Assembly (NCBI GenBank): GCA_963763955.1
Contig: CAVXQP010000025.1
Coordinates: 1 to 64,000 of the forward strand
DNA length: 64,000 bases
Direction of reading: 5' to 3'
Origin: DASUPK01 sp963763955
GTDB taxonomy: Bacteria; Actinomycetota; Thermoleophilia; Solirubrobacterales; 70-9
The notes under the pieces were generated by a model, which ran no database searches, was not told the origin of the DNA, and was given only the letters and a program-made list of their open reading frames with translations. Below, piece by piece: positions 35,167 through 44,532 of the stretch (position 1 is the first letter of the stretch; each line of letters opens with the position of its first letter). The position numbers and the translations under genes are program-made.

Positions 35167-36607
35167 CTACCCCTTCTTGCACTTCCCCTTGGCCTTCTTG
35201 CACGGCCCTGGTTTGACCTTCCACAGCTCCCTGCCGTGTTTGCCGTCCTTGGCCGCGAAGAAGAGGGTGTGATTGATCGCGGTGAGGTACATCGGCAGGC
35301 TGGAGTCTCTGCCGCGGCGGATGTCCGTGACGATTTTCGTCCCTTTGCGGGTGCCGTTGCTTCGCCAGAGCTCCGCGCCAAACTTCTGGTCACTACCCAC
35401 GAGATAAAGCGCGTCATCCGCCGTCGCCGTCAGGCCGCTGAAACATCTCGCGCGTGCTCCGGCTTTCGGCTTGCAGTTGCCCTTGACGATGGTCGTTCCG
35501 CGCGGAGTGCCGTTGCTTCGCCACAGCCAGCCACCGGCGGTGAAGTAGAGCTTGCCCCTGAAGGCGGTGAGATCGAAGCCGTACCCAGGCTCGACGTCGA
35601 GGTGCTGCACGATGGTGGTCCCCGCCTCGGTCCCGTCGCTTCGCCACAGCTCGTCGGGTTTGTTGCAGCAACCCGACGACGCCAGGAAGTACACGGCGCC
35701 GCCAACCGCCGTGAGGTCCTGAATGGCGCCCGAGGGAGTGATGTCCTTGACCATGGCCGTACCCGCCGAGGTGCCGTCGCTGCGCCACAGGTCCCTGTAG
35801 CCATCGTCTATGTACATCGTGCCGGTGGCATTGACGATTTCCGAAGGGACGACACCCTCCTTGACGTTGGTGGTTCCCGTCGTCGTGCCGTCGCTCCGCC
35901 AGAGCCCGATCTTGAAGGTGGGATCGTCGCCGGCCCCTCCGAAGTAGAGCATTCCGTTGAAGCTGGTAAGAGCGCGCACGTCGATGATCTGCTTGACCAA
36001 AGTCGTCCCCGCATCGGTGCCGTCGCTTCGGTAGAGCCCTGGTTCTGCGGGTTTGGGAAGCCCGCGTAGGAGAAGTAGAGGGTGCCGCGGAGGTTGATGA
36101 GATCGAGACCGACTCCGCCGGTTGAGAGGCTGCTAGCGGGACCGGGGAAGAGGTCCTTGACCAGGGTCGTGCCGGCCGCTGACCCGTTGCTCCGCCAGAG
36201 CTCCGCACCGTGGACGCCATCGTCGGGAAAGAAGTAGAAGGGTGAGCCCGACGATGACGGAATGATGCCGAAAAGGCTGCCGCCGGGGCCAGGGTTGATG
36301 TCTCTGACCATGTACGTCCTCTTGCGGTTGCCGTCGCTGAGCCAGAGCTCGCGGCCATGCCTGCCGTCGTCAGCGGCCAGGTAGAGGACGCCGGAGTAGA
36401 TGATGGCGAGCTGAGGCGTGACGTCTCCGCCTCAGTTGGGGCCCAGAATTGAGCCGGAATGCCGGGCCTGATGTCTTTGACTAGCACGGCACCGTGCTTC
36501 GAGGCATGGGCGCATGACGTCGACAGGAGCATTGCCGCGAGCACCAGAGCCAGCGCGCCCCCGAGCGTTGTCGGATTGCGGATTGAAAGCTTCAGGACAC
36601 CCTCCAT
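35167..36607 (-). pseudogene. Secreted ELWRSDGT-repeat protein, two frameshifts
   Basis: About 480 residues when joined. A signal peptide (LGGALALVLAAMLLSTSCA) is followed by at least seven repeats of about 45-50 residues built on LWRSDGT..GT..VKDI, a beta-propeller-like repeat found in secreted bacterial proteins. A Lys/Cys-rich tail (CKKAKGKCKKG) ends it. Frames change near 36425 and near 36058. The ATG at 36607 was chosen because the signal peptide follows it. Binding function unknown. Confidence 0.75.
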
Positions 36608-36718
36608 GGCGCGTATCACGCTAACCCGCTGAATCGCCCTTCGGATCGGTGTTCGCCACTGGCCCTCCTCGGTGGAAACTCTGATGCGGGCTTCTTCGGA
36701 GTGGCCCGGTCTGACCCG

Positions 36719-36755
36719 CTGCTTTCCATGCAAAGCAGAACCGCTGCTTTTCGTC
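36719..36755 (-). repeat. Palindrome A plus half of A' at the IS1111 junction
   Basis: A (36719-36738) is intact. The A' half GCTGCTTTTCGTC (36743-36755) runs directly into the insertion sequence. The other half, GTCCAAAGCAGC, is at 38036-38047. Confidence 0.8.
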
Positions 36756-36848
36756 TCTATGAAGAAGGGCCGGTTGTCAAGTAACGGTCGGGTCGGTCAC
36801 GGTCCTCTCGGTGATCGTGGGCTTGGAGCGGTGCTCATGTCTCTATCG

Positions 36849-36951
36849 CCTCCTCGAAGGAGGACCAGGCGGATTGGATGTTCGCTCCGGTGCGCAAGTC
36901 CAAAAGGGCGGTCTATGCCGCCAGGCGAAGAGCGGCGCCTCTCGGAGCGAA
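36849..36951 (-). ncRNA. Candidate bridge/seekRNA guide structure of the IS1111 element
   Basis: At the 3' end of the transposase gene a 9-bp stem (TTCGCTCCG 36881-36889 with CGGAGCGAA 36943-36951) encloses an internal loop around a 5-bp hairpin (GGCGG 36907-36911 with CCGCC 36918-36922). In RNA sense one loop strand has CCGCTCTTCG, resembling the left target flank CTGCTTTTCG (8 of 10). The other has TTTTGGAC, matching the complement of the right flank GTCCAAAG (7 of 8). A further CCTCCT/AGGAGG hairpin lies at 36849-36863. IS110/IS1111 elements are known to use such RNAs; this instance is inferred. Confidence 0.6.
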
Positions 36952-37961
36952 TGACTGGTTGCGGGTGAGCATGTGCCAGATCGCCACCGTCAGCTTCCGG
37001 GCGATGTCGATCTGGGCGACCTTGGCGCCGCGCTGCTTGCCGAGCCGGCGCTTGTTTCGCTGGTAGCGCTCTGAGTAGGCGGGGTGGCGAAGCGCGTGCA
37101 TGGTCGCCTCGAGCAGCGCCCAGCGCAGATAGCGGGGCCCCTGCTTGGAGAGCGGCCCTCGCCGGTCGGACTCGCCCGACTGCACCACCCTGGGGCAGAG
37201 GCCGGTGTAGCCGGTCAGCTTGGTGGCGATCTCGAAGCGGCTGATCTCGCCGATCTCGGCGGCGATCGTGAAGGCGAGGACCGAGCCGATCCCCGGCACC
37301 GTCAGGAGCTTCGGCACGTAGGGATGGTCGGCGCCGCTCGATCTGAGCTTCGCGTTGACTCGGCGACCTGGGCCTCGAGGCTAGTCGATCAAGCAGCAGG
37401 CTGGCGTCGATGTGCCCGCGCCAGGGCTCGGGGATCTCCAGGCGGCCCAGCAGCTCACGGCCCGCGACTCCGAAGAGATCGCGTGACCGGGCAGGGGCGC
37501 CCGAAGCTCATCAGCGCCGAGTGGATCCGGTTCTTGAGCTGGCGATCGGTGCTTGACCAGGTGGAGGCGAAAGCGGGCGAGCTCGCGCTCGCGGCGCACC
37601 CTCGGGTCGGGTAGCCAGATCGCCGGCACCAGGTCTCGCTGGGAGAGCACCGCCAGCACCCGGGCGTCGATCCGGTCGGTCTTCACCGCCAGCGGCGCCA
37701 GGCCCTTGACCTTCTGGGCGTCGGCGATCTCCACCGACCAGCCGTGGGCGCTCGAGGGTGTCGTGGACGAAGCGGGCGCCGGTCATCGACTCGATCACCG
37801 CGCAGACCGGCTGGCCGTGCTGTCTCGACTCGCTGGGCGAGGGCTCTTCAGGCCGCCGGCGTCAGGGAAGGCGGCGAGCTCGTCGACCAGCTCCCCCTGG
37901 TCGGAGAGCAGGCAGACGTCGAGGCGCTTTCTGGACTGAGATCGAGTCCGGCGTGCAACAT
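36913..37961 (-). pseudogene. IS110/IS1111-family transposase, frameshifted
   Basis: The C-terminal domain is intact (residues such as LLTVPGIGSVLAFTIAAEIG and GPLSKQGPRYLRWALLEATM, the conserved Ser-containing IS116/IS110/IS902 domain). The N-terminal RuvC-like half is broken. MLHAGLDLSPE at 37961, RLDVCLLSDQGELVDELAAF, VIESMTGARFVHDTLE and VKTDRIDARVLAVLSQRDLV occupy different frames, with breaks near 37935, 37840, 37750, 37480 and 37370. It is inactive as read. Confidence 0.85.
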
Positions 37962-38211
37962 TTGGGCGGGCCTCCTTGGTGAGCGTTGTTGGTGAGCGCC
38001 GAAAGCGTCTCACCGGGAGGCCCTTCTTCATGGCAGTCCAAAGCAGCTATCTGCGCCGAGGCCCAGAACGCCCTAGTGCGCGGCGCGGCCTGGAGAGCGT
38101 GGTCAGGGTCGCTACGGGCGTGCTTACTGTGGGAACCACGGAGGTCGGCACGAACTTCGGCTGACACGCTCTGTGGGGCGAGTTCCGGTGTTTAGAGCTA
38201 CCGAGGAACCG

Positions 38212-39639
38212 ATGAAACGCCTGAAGAAGCTTTCGAAGAGGCCCCGGACCAGCGGACTGCTGGCGGGCTGCCTGGCCGCGGTCGAGCTGCTGACGACGGC
38301 CTCCGCCGCCTCTGCGGTCACCTACCGCCCGACCCGCACCGACGACCCGAGGCCCGAACGGCTGCAAGGCGAAGGACTGCTCCCTACGCGAGGCGGTGAT
38401 CGCCTCCAACGCCGGCAGCATGCCAGCGACGATCCTGCTGCGCCCCGGTAAGCGCTACGTGCTCACCCGGCAGGGCGCCGGTGATGGACGCCGACCTGAG
38501 CGGCGATCTCGACATAACTTCTTCGGGGCCGTTGACCGTCAAGACCGAGGGCGGCGGCAAGTCCAATCAGGCGACGATCGACGCCAACCGCATCGACCGC
38601 ATCTTCGACGGCTCCCTGACACTGAACGGCGTGACGTTGCGAGACGGTCTCGTGGGCGGCGACAGTGTCGGCGGGGCGATCCGCGGCGGCATCCTCGACA
38701 TCCGCAACAGCCGCTCGTCAACAACACCGCCAACGGCCACGGGATGTTTCCCGCCAACGGCGGCGCCATCTTTGTCAACAGCGGCGGCGAGCTCAGGATG
38801 GCCGGGACGCGGCTCAAGGGCAACAAGGCGGGCGCCGGCGGGGGCGGAGCAATCTTCATCTCGGAGGGCGGGAGTGCATCCATCTTCAAGTCGACCCTCG
38901 CACGCAACGGGTCCGGTGGATTCGGGGCCGGGCTGGCCATCGACGCGGGTGGACGCGCAGAAGTCAACCGCTCGACCATCTCCGGCAACAAGATGAACGG
39001 GCAGGAGATTTCAGTTCCGGTGGCGGCATCGGCCTCTACGCCCCGCCGGGGGGACCGACGGCGACACTCGAGGTCGAGAACTCAACGGTTGCCAACAACA
39101 GCGCCGGCCTTGACGGTGGCGGGATCGGCTCCCAGGACTCGCATGGCTCCGGGAGCCACGCGACCGTGGAGCTCGACCACGTCACGGTCGCTCGCAACCA
39201 AGCGTTCACGGGGCAAGATGTTGAAAACGGAACGCACGGCGGCTCGGGCGGGGGGATCTTCGCCACGGGGGACGACAGCGTCAGCATCCACAACACCGTC
39301 GTGGCCCTCAATACCGTCGCGACGAGCCGGACGCGCTCGATCCCGTCCGATTGCTCCCTCGGCTGGGCCCGACCGGCTCCCTTCGTGTCGCTGGGGCACA
39401 ACCTGATCGGCAACCCCGACAGCAGCTGCACCGGCTTCGGCGCCACCGATCTGTTCGGCGGGAAGCTGAAGCTGGGCAAGCTCGCCGACAACGGCGGCCC
39501 CACCAAGACGATCGCGCTGCTGAAGGGTTCGAGGGCGATCGGCCGCGCGGAGCCCGACGCGGTTCGCGTCGACCAGCGTGGCGTTAAGCGCGGCAACAAG
39601 CCCGACATCGGCGCCTACGAGCGGAGAGCGAAGAAGTAG
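38212..39639 (+). pseudogene. Secreted CSLREA-type beta-helix protein, several frameshifts
   Basis: About 475 residues when joined. A signal peptide (TSGLLAGCLAAVELLTTASAASA) is followed by GCKAKDCSLREAV, the CSLREA motif, and right-handed beta-helix repeats rich in GGAI, STISGN and STVANNSAG. The family end DIGAYERRAKK closes it. The frame changes near 38355, 38480, 38715 and 39005. Such proteins are cell-surface or secreted adhesin-like proteins. An intact relative of the class is at 57297. Confidence 0.8.
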
Positions 39640-39645
39640 CGAAGG

Positions 39646-39669
39646 TGCTGCTTTCCATGCAAAGCAGCA
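39646..39669 (-). repeat. Palindrome A, 9-bp arms
   Basis: TGCTGCTTT and AAAGCAGCA around CCATGC, 6 bp after the beta-helix stop. There is no promoter/start cassette downstream, so this copy is not in the promoter context. Confidence 0.75.
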
Positions 39670-39860
39670 GTGATCCGAGTCGGGACGAGCCGTCGGGTGA
39701 CGCCCGGCCAGGGCCTCGGTCTGGTCCCAGCTTGGCCGTTAGGAGGCTGATTAGGCTCTGAAACGGGGCGCGCACGGCGACGCGGCACCGCCGAGATCGA
39801 GATCCGGGCTCTCGCTCCGCCACGGGAGCAGGCGTGGGACCCCGCCCTCTCTAAGGCTCC

Positions 39861-41296
39861 CTAGGCGGCCGCTGCTGTCCGACCGCGCCCGGCGAGGAAC
39901 TCGGCTTCGGCCTGCCCCAGCGGCGTCGCGGGCGCCTCGCCGTGCAGGTACTCCGCGGCGATCGCGCCCCAGTCTGCGCCAGCGCGCAGCTGGCCCAGGA
40001 CCACGGCGACGATGCCGTGCATCCGCCGGATCAGGATCGCCTCCGGCGGCAGCGTGAATTGGTTCACCTGGATCCTCATCGCGGCCCGCTCCTCCGGGTC
40101 CGGCCGTTCACGATCGCGGTCGCGGCGGTCGAAGGGGGAGAAGCGCCGCTCGCCCGGGACCGCGTACCACTTGATCGCCATTCTCATTAGCCCCAGCGCG
40201 AAATCGGCGTCCACGGCATCTGCGCGGCTCGCCGGCAGATAGCCGCCCGCGCGCAGCGCCACCTTGAGGGCCTCCGCGTCCCCATCCCGCACGGCGAGAG
40301 CGATCGCCCGCTCGGCGGCCAGGCGCGCGGCGTCGACGCGGCGCACAAGGCCGAAGTCGAGGAAGCACACCCGACCGTCGGGACACAGCAGGTAGTTGCC
40401 GGGGTGAGGGTCCCCGAGCGCGATGCGGTCGCGATAAAGCAACCCGAAGTAGAGCCGAAAGACGATCTCGGCGTAGCGATCGCGCTGCACCTCATCGGCT
40501 CGGCGGACCGCCTCGAAGCGCTCCCCCTCGACGTACTCGGACACGAGCACGCGCCGGGTCGAAAGGCTCGTGTCGATTCGCGGCACACGGATGAACGGAT
40601 GTCCTCGCAGCAGCCGCCGACGCGGCGCTGGTTCTGGGCCTCGAGCTCGTAGTCGAGCTCCTCGCTGATCCGCTCGCGCATCTCCGCGGCGAGCGCCTTC
40701 GCGTCCAGGCCCGGGGCGAGCCGCTTCACGAGAGGCAGCAGCATCATCGCGTTGCGCAGATCCGTTTCGACCGCCTCCGCCACCCCGGGGTACTGGATCT
40801 TCACGGCCACGTCGTCGCCGTCGATCGTCGTGGCGCGATGGACCTGACCGATCGATGCCGCTGCGAACGCCTGCTCTTCGAAGTCGCGGAACACGCGCTC
40901 GAGCGGACCGCCGAACTCCTGGCGCATCAGCTTCTCGAGGTCAGCGAACCGCACAGGCGCGACGTCGTCGCGGAGCGCCGCGAGCCTCCGTTGCAGCTCG
41001 TCCCGCTCGTCCTCGGGAAGGCCGTCGAACTCGACCATCGAGATCATCTGACCGACCTTCATCGCCGCGCCACGCATCTGCCCGAGCTGGTCGACGAGCT
41101 GCCCGACCAGCGCCGCGGTGCGCTCTTTCTGGGCCGCCGCCGCGCGCTTAGGCGTCCGGACCCGGTTGGCGGTTCGCATCCCGGCCCAGCGCAGGCCCTG
41201 CCCCGTCACGAGTCCGCCGACACGCGCCGTCCGGGCGAGTCGGCCTTTGGGCAGCCTTCCCGCCTCTCGGAGTGAATCTTCGTCCTGCGTACCCAT
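39861..41296 (-). pseudogene. ABC1/AarF/UbiB-family atypical kinase, one frameshift
   Basis: About 478 residues. The first frame carries the KVGQ motif (80-83), the Ala-rich loop AAASIGQVHRA (145-155) and the Lys of VAVKIQYP (166). A single-base shift near 40615 moves the rest: VLVSEYVEGE, DPHPGNYLL and FLDFGLV. Members act in isoprenoid-quinone or lipid metabolism as ATPases. The ATG at 41296 lies 6 nt after TAGGCT (41303-41308), a leaderless-type promoter. The gene is possibly functional if the shift is an error. Confidence 0.85.
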
Positions 41297-41302
41297 TGAC
41301 CG

Positions 41303-41308
41303 AGCCTA
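41303..41308 (-). promoter_or_regulatory. -10 box for leaderless UbiB-like transcript
   Basis: TAGGCT followed by 6 nt and ATG, the geometry of leaderless actinobacterial promoters. Confidence 0.55.
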
Positions 41309-41384
41309 GCGGGGGTCCGGCCGCGGCGCCCCATCCTGCTTGTTGCTGGCTTGCGTGAGAAGCAGGAGTGAAGCGTCAAACCGC

Positions 41385-41404
41385 TGCTTTCCATGCAAAG
41401 CAGC
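41385..41404 (-). repeat. Palindrome A copy
   Basis: CTGCTTTGCATGGAAAGCAG on the minus strand, 89 bp upstream of the UbiB-like start and not at the cassette spacing. The rest of 41309-41560 shows nothing else I can name. Confidence 0.75.
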
Positions 41405-41571
41405 TACTCCAGTTTGGCGTAATGACGGTCGCCCATCTCCAGCTCGAACTACGGGTTGTTCTGCGTACCGGAGTTCTGGAACCCGATCCGTGACAAAGAT
41501 CACTGGGTGTCTGTCACTCGCGTCGATCGCCTTGCGTCTTAGTTGCGAGACATCAAAACGAAGGGATCGAC

Positions 41572-43146
41572 ATGGGCACCTACAGCGCAAGTGATCAAAA
41601 GGCCACCCCCACCCGCCACGAGGTCCGCTTGCCACGCGCCGACGCGACCCCCCGGTCCTTTCTGGCAACCCGACGCGGCAAGCTGACACTCGCCCTGCTG
41701 GCCGCCATCGCGTTCCTCGACTTCGTCGACGCGTCGATCGTCAACGTCGCGCTTCCCTCGATCCGCCGTGACCTGGGCTTCTCGGTGCAAAGCCTGGTGT
41801 GGGTCCCCGGTGGCTACCTACTGACGTACGGCGGCTTCATGCTGCTGGGCGGCCGCGCCGCAGACCTGCTCGGGCGCCGGCGCATCCTCGTCGCCGGGAT
41901 AGTGACGATCGGCTTCTCCTCGGTCGTCGGCGGATTCGCCCAAAGCGAAGGCGTCCTTGTCGCCGCCCGCATGGCACAAGGCCTTGGCGCCGCGATGACG
42001 CTCCCGGCCGCGCTCTCGATCCTGACGACGACATTCAAGGAGGGCTCGGACCGCAACACGGCGCTGGGAGTCTGGGGCGGCGTCGGCGGGCTCGCTTCCG
42101 CTGCCGGGGTCCTCCTCGGCGGATTGCTCACCGAGGGCCTGGGCTGGCGCTGGGTCATGTTCGTCAACCCCGTGGTCGCCGCGCTCGTGCTCGCCCCCGT
42201 CTTCTTGCTGATCAGCGGCGAACGGCGCCGAGCGCAGCTTCGGAACTTCGACGTTCTCGGAGCCATCCTCGCCACCGGCGGGATGCTGCTGTTGGTCTAC
42301 ACGCTCGTGAAGGCGCCCGATGCCGGCTGGGGCAGCGCACGCACGATTGGCGAGCTCGCCGGCGCCCTGGCGCTGCTCGTCGCATTCGTCGTCAACGAGC
42401 GGCGCGTCCGCAAGCCGCTGGCGCCGCTGTCGATCTTCCGGATCAACGGCCTCGCTTTTTCCGACGCGACGCAGTTGATCGCCTTCGCCGGGTTCCTCGC
42501 GATGTTCTTCTTCCTCACCCTCTACATGCAGAACGTCCTCGGCTACTCGGCGATCCAGACCGGGGTCGCCGACCTCCCGATCGCCGTCGTGGTCGGCATC
42601 GCCGCCACCGTCACCTCGCAGCTCATTTCGCGAATCGGCACCCGGCCAGTGATCGTCGCCGGTTCGCTGATCGCGGCTGCCGGCGTCTACTACCTCTCGC
42701 GGATCCCGGTCGAGGGCTCCTATCTGACCGACCTGCTGCCGGGCGCGGTGGTGATGGCGATCGGCCTCGGCGCCGTGTTCGTGGGCGTCACCACGGCCGC
42801 GAACGCCGGGGTGCCGGCCGACAAGGCCGGGCTCGCCGCCGCGCTTCTCAACGCCTCCGGGCAGCTCGGCGGCGCTCTGGGACTGGCGATCCTCTCGGCG
42901 ATCGCCACCTCACGCACCAACGACCTGCTGGCGACCGGGACTCCGGTGGCGGATTCGCTCACCGCGGGCTTTCAACGGGCGCTATTGGTCTCGAGCCTCT
43001 TCCTGGTCGTCGCTGCCGTCGTCGGACTTCGTGCCACGAACACGCGCGGCGAAGAGGAGCGGCCCGACGCGGAGGTGCAGCGCGAGATCGAGCGCGCGCC
43101 GATGGAGTCGGCGGGCCAGCCTCTCGCGGAGGGAACCAAGGTTTGA
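41572..43146 (+). CDS. MFS drug exporter, DHA2 (EmrB/QacA) family
   Basis: The 524-residue antiporter has about 14 hydrophobic segments. It shows FLDFVDASIVNVALPSIRRD (motif D1 region), LLGGRAADLLGRRR (motif A), RMAQGLGAAMTLPAALSI and GGVGGLASAAGVLLGG (motif C). It is expected to export small hydrophobic compounds by proton exchange. GAAGGGA lies 6 nt before the ATG. Uninterrupted, unlike the genes before it. No TetR/MarR regulator is adjacent. Confidence 0.93.
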   Translation: MGTYSASDQKATPTRHEVRLPRADATPRSFLATRRGKLTLALLAAIAFLDFVDASIVNVALPSIRRDLGFSVQSLVWVPGGYLLTYGGFMLLGGRAADLLGRRRILVAGIVTIGFSSVVGGFAQSEGVLVAARMAQGLGAAMTLPAALSILTTTFKEGSDRNTALGVWGGVGGLASAAGVLLGGLLTEGLGWRWVMFVNPVVAALVLAPVFLLISGERRRAQLRNFDVLGAILATGGMLLLVYTLVKAPDAGWGSARTIGELAGALALLVAFVVNERRVRKPLAPLSIFRINGLAFSDATQLIAFAGFLAMFFFLTLYMQNVLGYSAIQTGVADLPIAVVVGIAATVTSQLISRIGTRPVIVAGSLIAAAGVYYLSRIPVEGSYLTDLLPGAVVMAIGLGAVFVGVTTAANAGVPADKAGLAAALLNASGQLGGALGLAILSAIATSRTNDLLATGTPVADSLTAGFQRALLVSSLFLVVAAVVGLRATNTRGEEERPDAEVQREIERAPMESAGQPLAEGTKV

Positions 43147-43649
43147 GGCCTCGGGACGACATAGACGCCCGCCGCTCGGTAGCCGTCTTGGTTTAACCGA
43201 CCCAGGGCGGCTGCACAGCGCTGAAAAGGCGCTGCTCCCGTGGGAGTTGAGGAGCTGCGCTCGGGCAAGCGTTCGTGAGTGCCCGGCTGCGCGAGGAGCG
43301 AGCGTCAGCTCAAGACCGCCGCTTTCCAGGCAAAGCAGTAGTCCGCTTTCCTCACGAATTCGCCCTATCGAAATCGCACTATCCGCGTTCGATAGAGCTT
43401 TCAACGCGCATTCGTTCGGCGGAACTCGAGTAATTCGCCGCAATTCCGGAGTGTCCGGGTTCGGGCGTCCCCTATACCCCCCACGCGGTAGGGGAAAGAT
43501 GGGTCCGCAGGCCGACGACAACCGCTGGCCGCCGGTCCAAGATGAGATGCCCGTCTCCTGGCTCGCGCGGTCTCAGGTCCAGCCACATCCCGTGCGGTGC
43601 CCGCGACGTATTACGGCGGGGCAATTTCAACCAGAAGGGATGACTTTTG
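43147..43649. other. Intergenic region with palindrome A variant
   Basis: About 500 bp with no credible gene. It holds an A palindrome variant at 43319-43338 and a CCCC-N10-GGGG-like motif at 43477-43494 containing GCGGTAGGGG, as also seen after the YhaM-like gene. The 43330-43450 stretch is locally AT-richer. Confidence 0.5.
43319..43338 (-). repeat. Palindrome A variant, last copy in the window
   Basis: CTGCTTTGCCTGGAAAGCGG on the minus strand, the same variant centre (GCCTGG) as the copy at 17820. It has no start cassette. Confidence 0.65.
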
Positions 43650-43844
43650 ATGTTGACCAGGACAGGCAGATTGATCGCGGCGGGCATCGCCGCGCTGGCC
43701 CTCGCGGTCGGCGGAGCCGGCGTCGCAGTCGCGGGACACCACCACCATCATCATCATCACCACCACGGGATCCCCCAGCACAACGGCGGGGACCACGATT
43801 CCGACAACAACGGCGGACCCAGCGACGGCGACGGCAACATCTAG
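43650..43844 (+). CDS. Secreted histidine-rich small protein (ten consecutive His)
   Basis: The 64-residue protein has a signal peptide (LIAAGIAALALAVGGAGVAVAG), then ten His encoded by mixed CAC/CAT codons, then a Gly/Asn/Asp tail (PQHNGGDHDSDNNGGPSDGD). GAAGGGATGA lies about 8 nt before the ATG. Binding of Zn, Ni or Cu outside the membrane is a reasonable inference from composition alone. No homologous family is recognised. Confidence 0.75.
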   Translation: MLTRTGRLIAAGIAALALAVGGAGVAVAGHHHHHHHHHHGIPQHNGGDHDSDNNGGPSDGDGNI

Positions 43845-43887
43845 CCGGTCGCAGCGCGTTCGGGCTCTTGTCGCCGCGCTCGCAGTA

Positions 43888-44442
43888 GTGAGCGCGGCGA
43901 CACTTGCCGCCTGTGGCTCCTCCGACACTTCCGGACCGTCGGCCCCCGCGGACCCGGCGGCGTTCGCCTGGGTGCATTCGGCGCCGGCGCCGTCCGGATG
44001 GATGACCAGGAGCCTCCCATCGGGCGAGGCCACGCTGGCCTACCCCCCGGGGTGGCGTCTGATCAAGACGGATCCCGGCACGGTGACGACAGCACGCAAG
44101 GCCGGCGGGCAGATCGTCGGCTACCTCAACATCACGCCTCAGGGCGGAGACGAGACACTCGCCAACTGGGCGAGCTTCAGGCCCGCGCACAACCGCGAGG
44201 AGGGCGACCACGACGTCGTCGCCACGGCGTCGGCAACGGGCCTGCGCTTTCGCGGCGGCCAGGGGTCGTGCGTGAAGGACGACTACTCGACCTCCTCGAG
44301 CGCCCGCTATAGGGAGATCGCCTGCATCGTCCGGGGGGCGGCTGCGACGACGGTCATCGTTGGAGCCGCGCCTCCTGCGCTCTGGAGCCGATTCTCGCCC
44401 ACCATCGAGCGGGCGGTCTCGAGCTTCGACGCCGGGGCCTAG
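43888..44442 (+). CDS. Secreted lipoprotein of unknown function
   Basis: The mature part follows a lipobox (TLAACGSSDTSG) and has a central FAWVHSAPAPSGWMTRSLPS region and a YPPGWRLIKTDPGTVTTARK region. From the GTG at 43888 only 8 residues precede the Cys, too short for a signal. The frame is open upstream (RSQRVRALVAALAVVSAATL) into the His-rich gene but has no ATG, GTG or TTG there. So the start is unresolved: a rare start codon, or a frameshift fusing it to the upstream gene. Confidence 0.7.
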   Translation: MSAATLAACGSSDTSGPSAPADPAAFAWVHSAPAPSGWMTRSLPSGEATLAYPPGWRLIKTDPGTVTTARKAGGQIVGYLNITPQGGDETLANWASFRPAHNREEGDHDVVATASATGLRFRGGQGSCVKDDYSTSSSARYREIACIVRGAAATTVIVGAAPPALWSRFSPTIERAVSSFDAGA

Positions 44443-44520
44443 CCCCATACGGCCGCGCAAATTGCGCAAATCGTTTTCCGATCCGTAATTGCTGCGGATT
44501 GGAGGGCCGAAGGTCGCGTC

Positions 44521-44526
44521 TATGCT
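44521..44526 (+). promoter_or_regulatory. -10 box for leaderless pafBC transcript
   Basis: TATGCT followed by 6 nt and the GTG start at 44533. Confidence 0.6.
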
Positions 44527-44532
44527 GCTCCC

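Larger units (their letters stand above)
36756..38035 (-). mobile_element. IS110-family element, IS1111 type
   Basis: About 1.28 kb. Perfect 13-bp subterminal inverted repeats ATGAAGAAGGGCC (36759-36771) and its complement (38019-38031) are the mark of the IS1111 subgroup, as is the longer noncoding end downstream of the transposase. It is inserted in the loop of an A' palindrome. The exact ends are ambiguous by the shared GTC. Confidence 0.85.

Noticed and set aside
17820..43338. Palindromes A/A' as a CRISPR array
   Set aside because: Spacing is irregular over 25 kb, orientation varies, and no cas genes are present.
43731..43770. His-tag vector contamination
   Set aside because: Codons are mixed CAC/CAT, ten in number, and sit between a native signal peptide and a native-looking tail.
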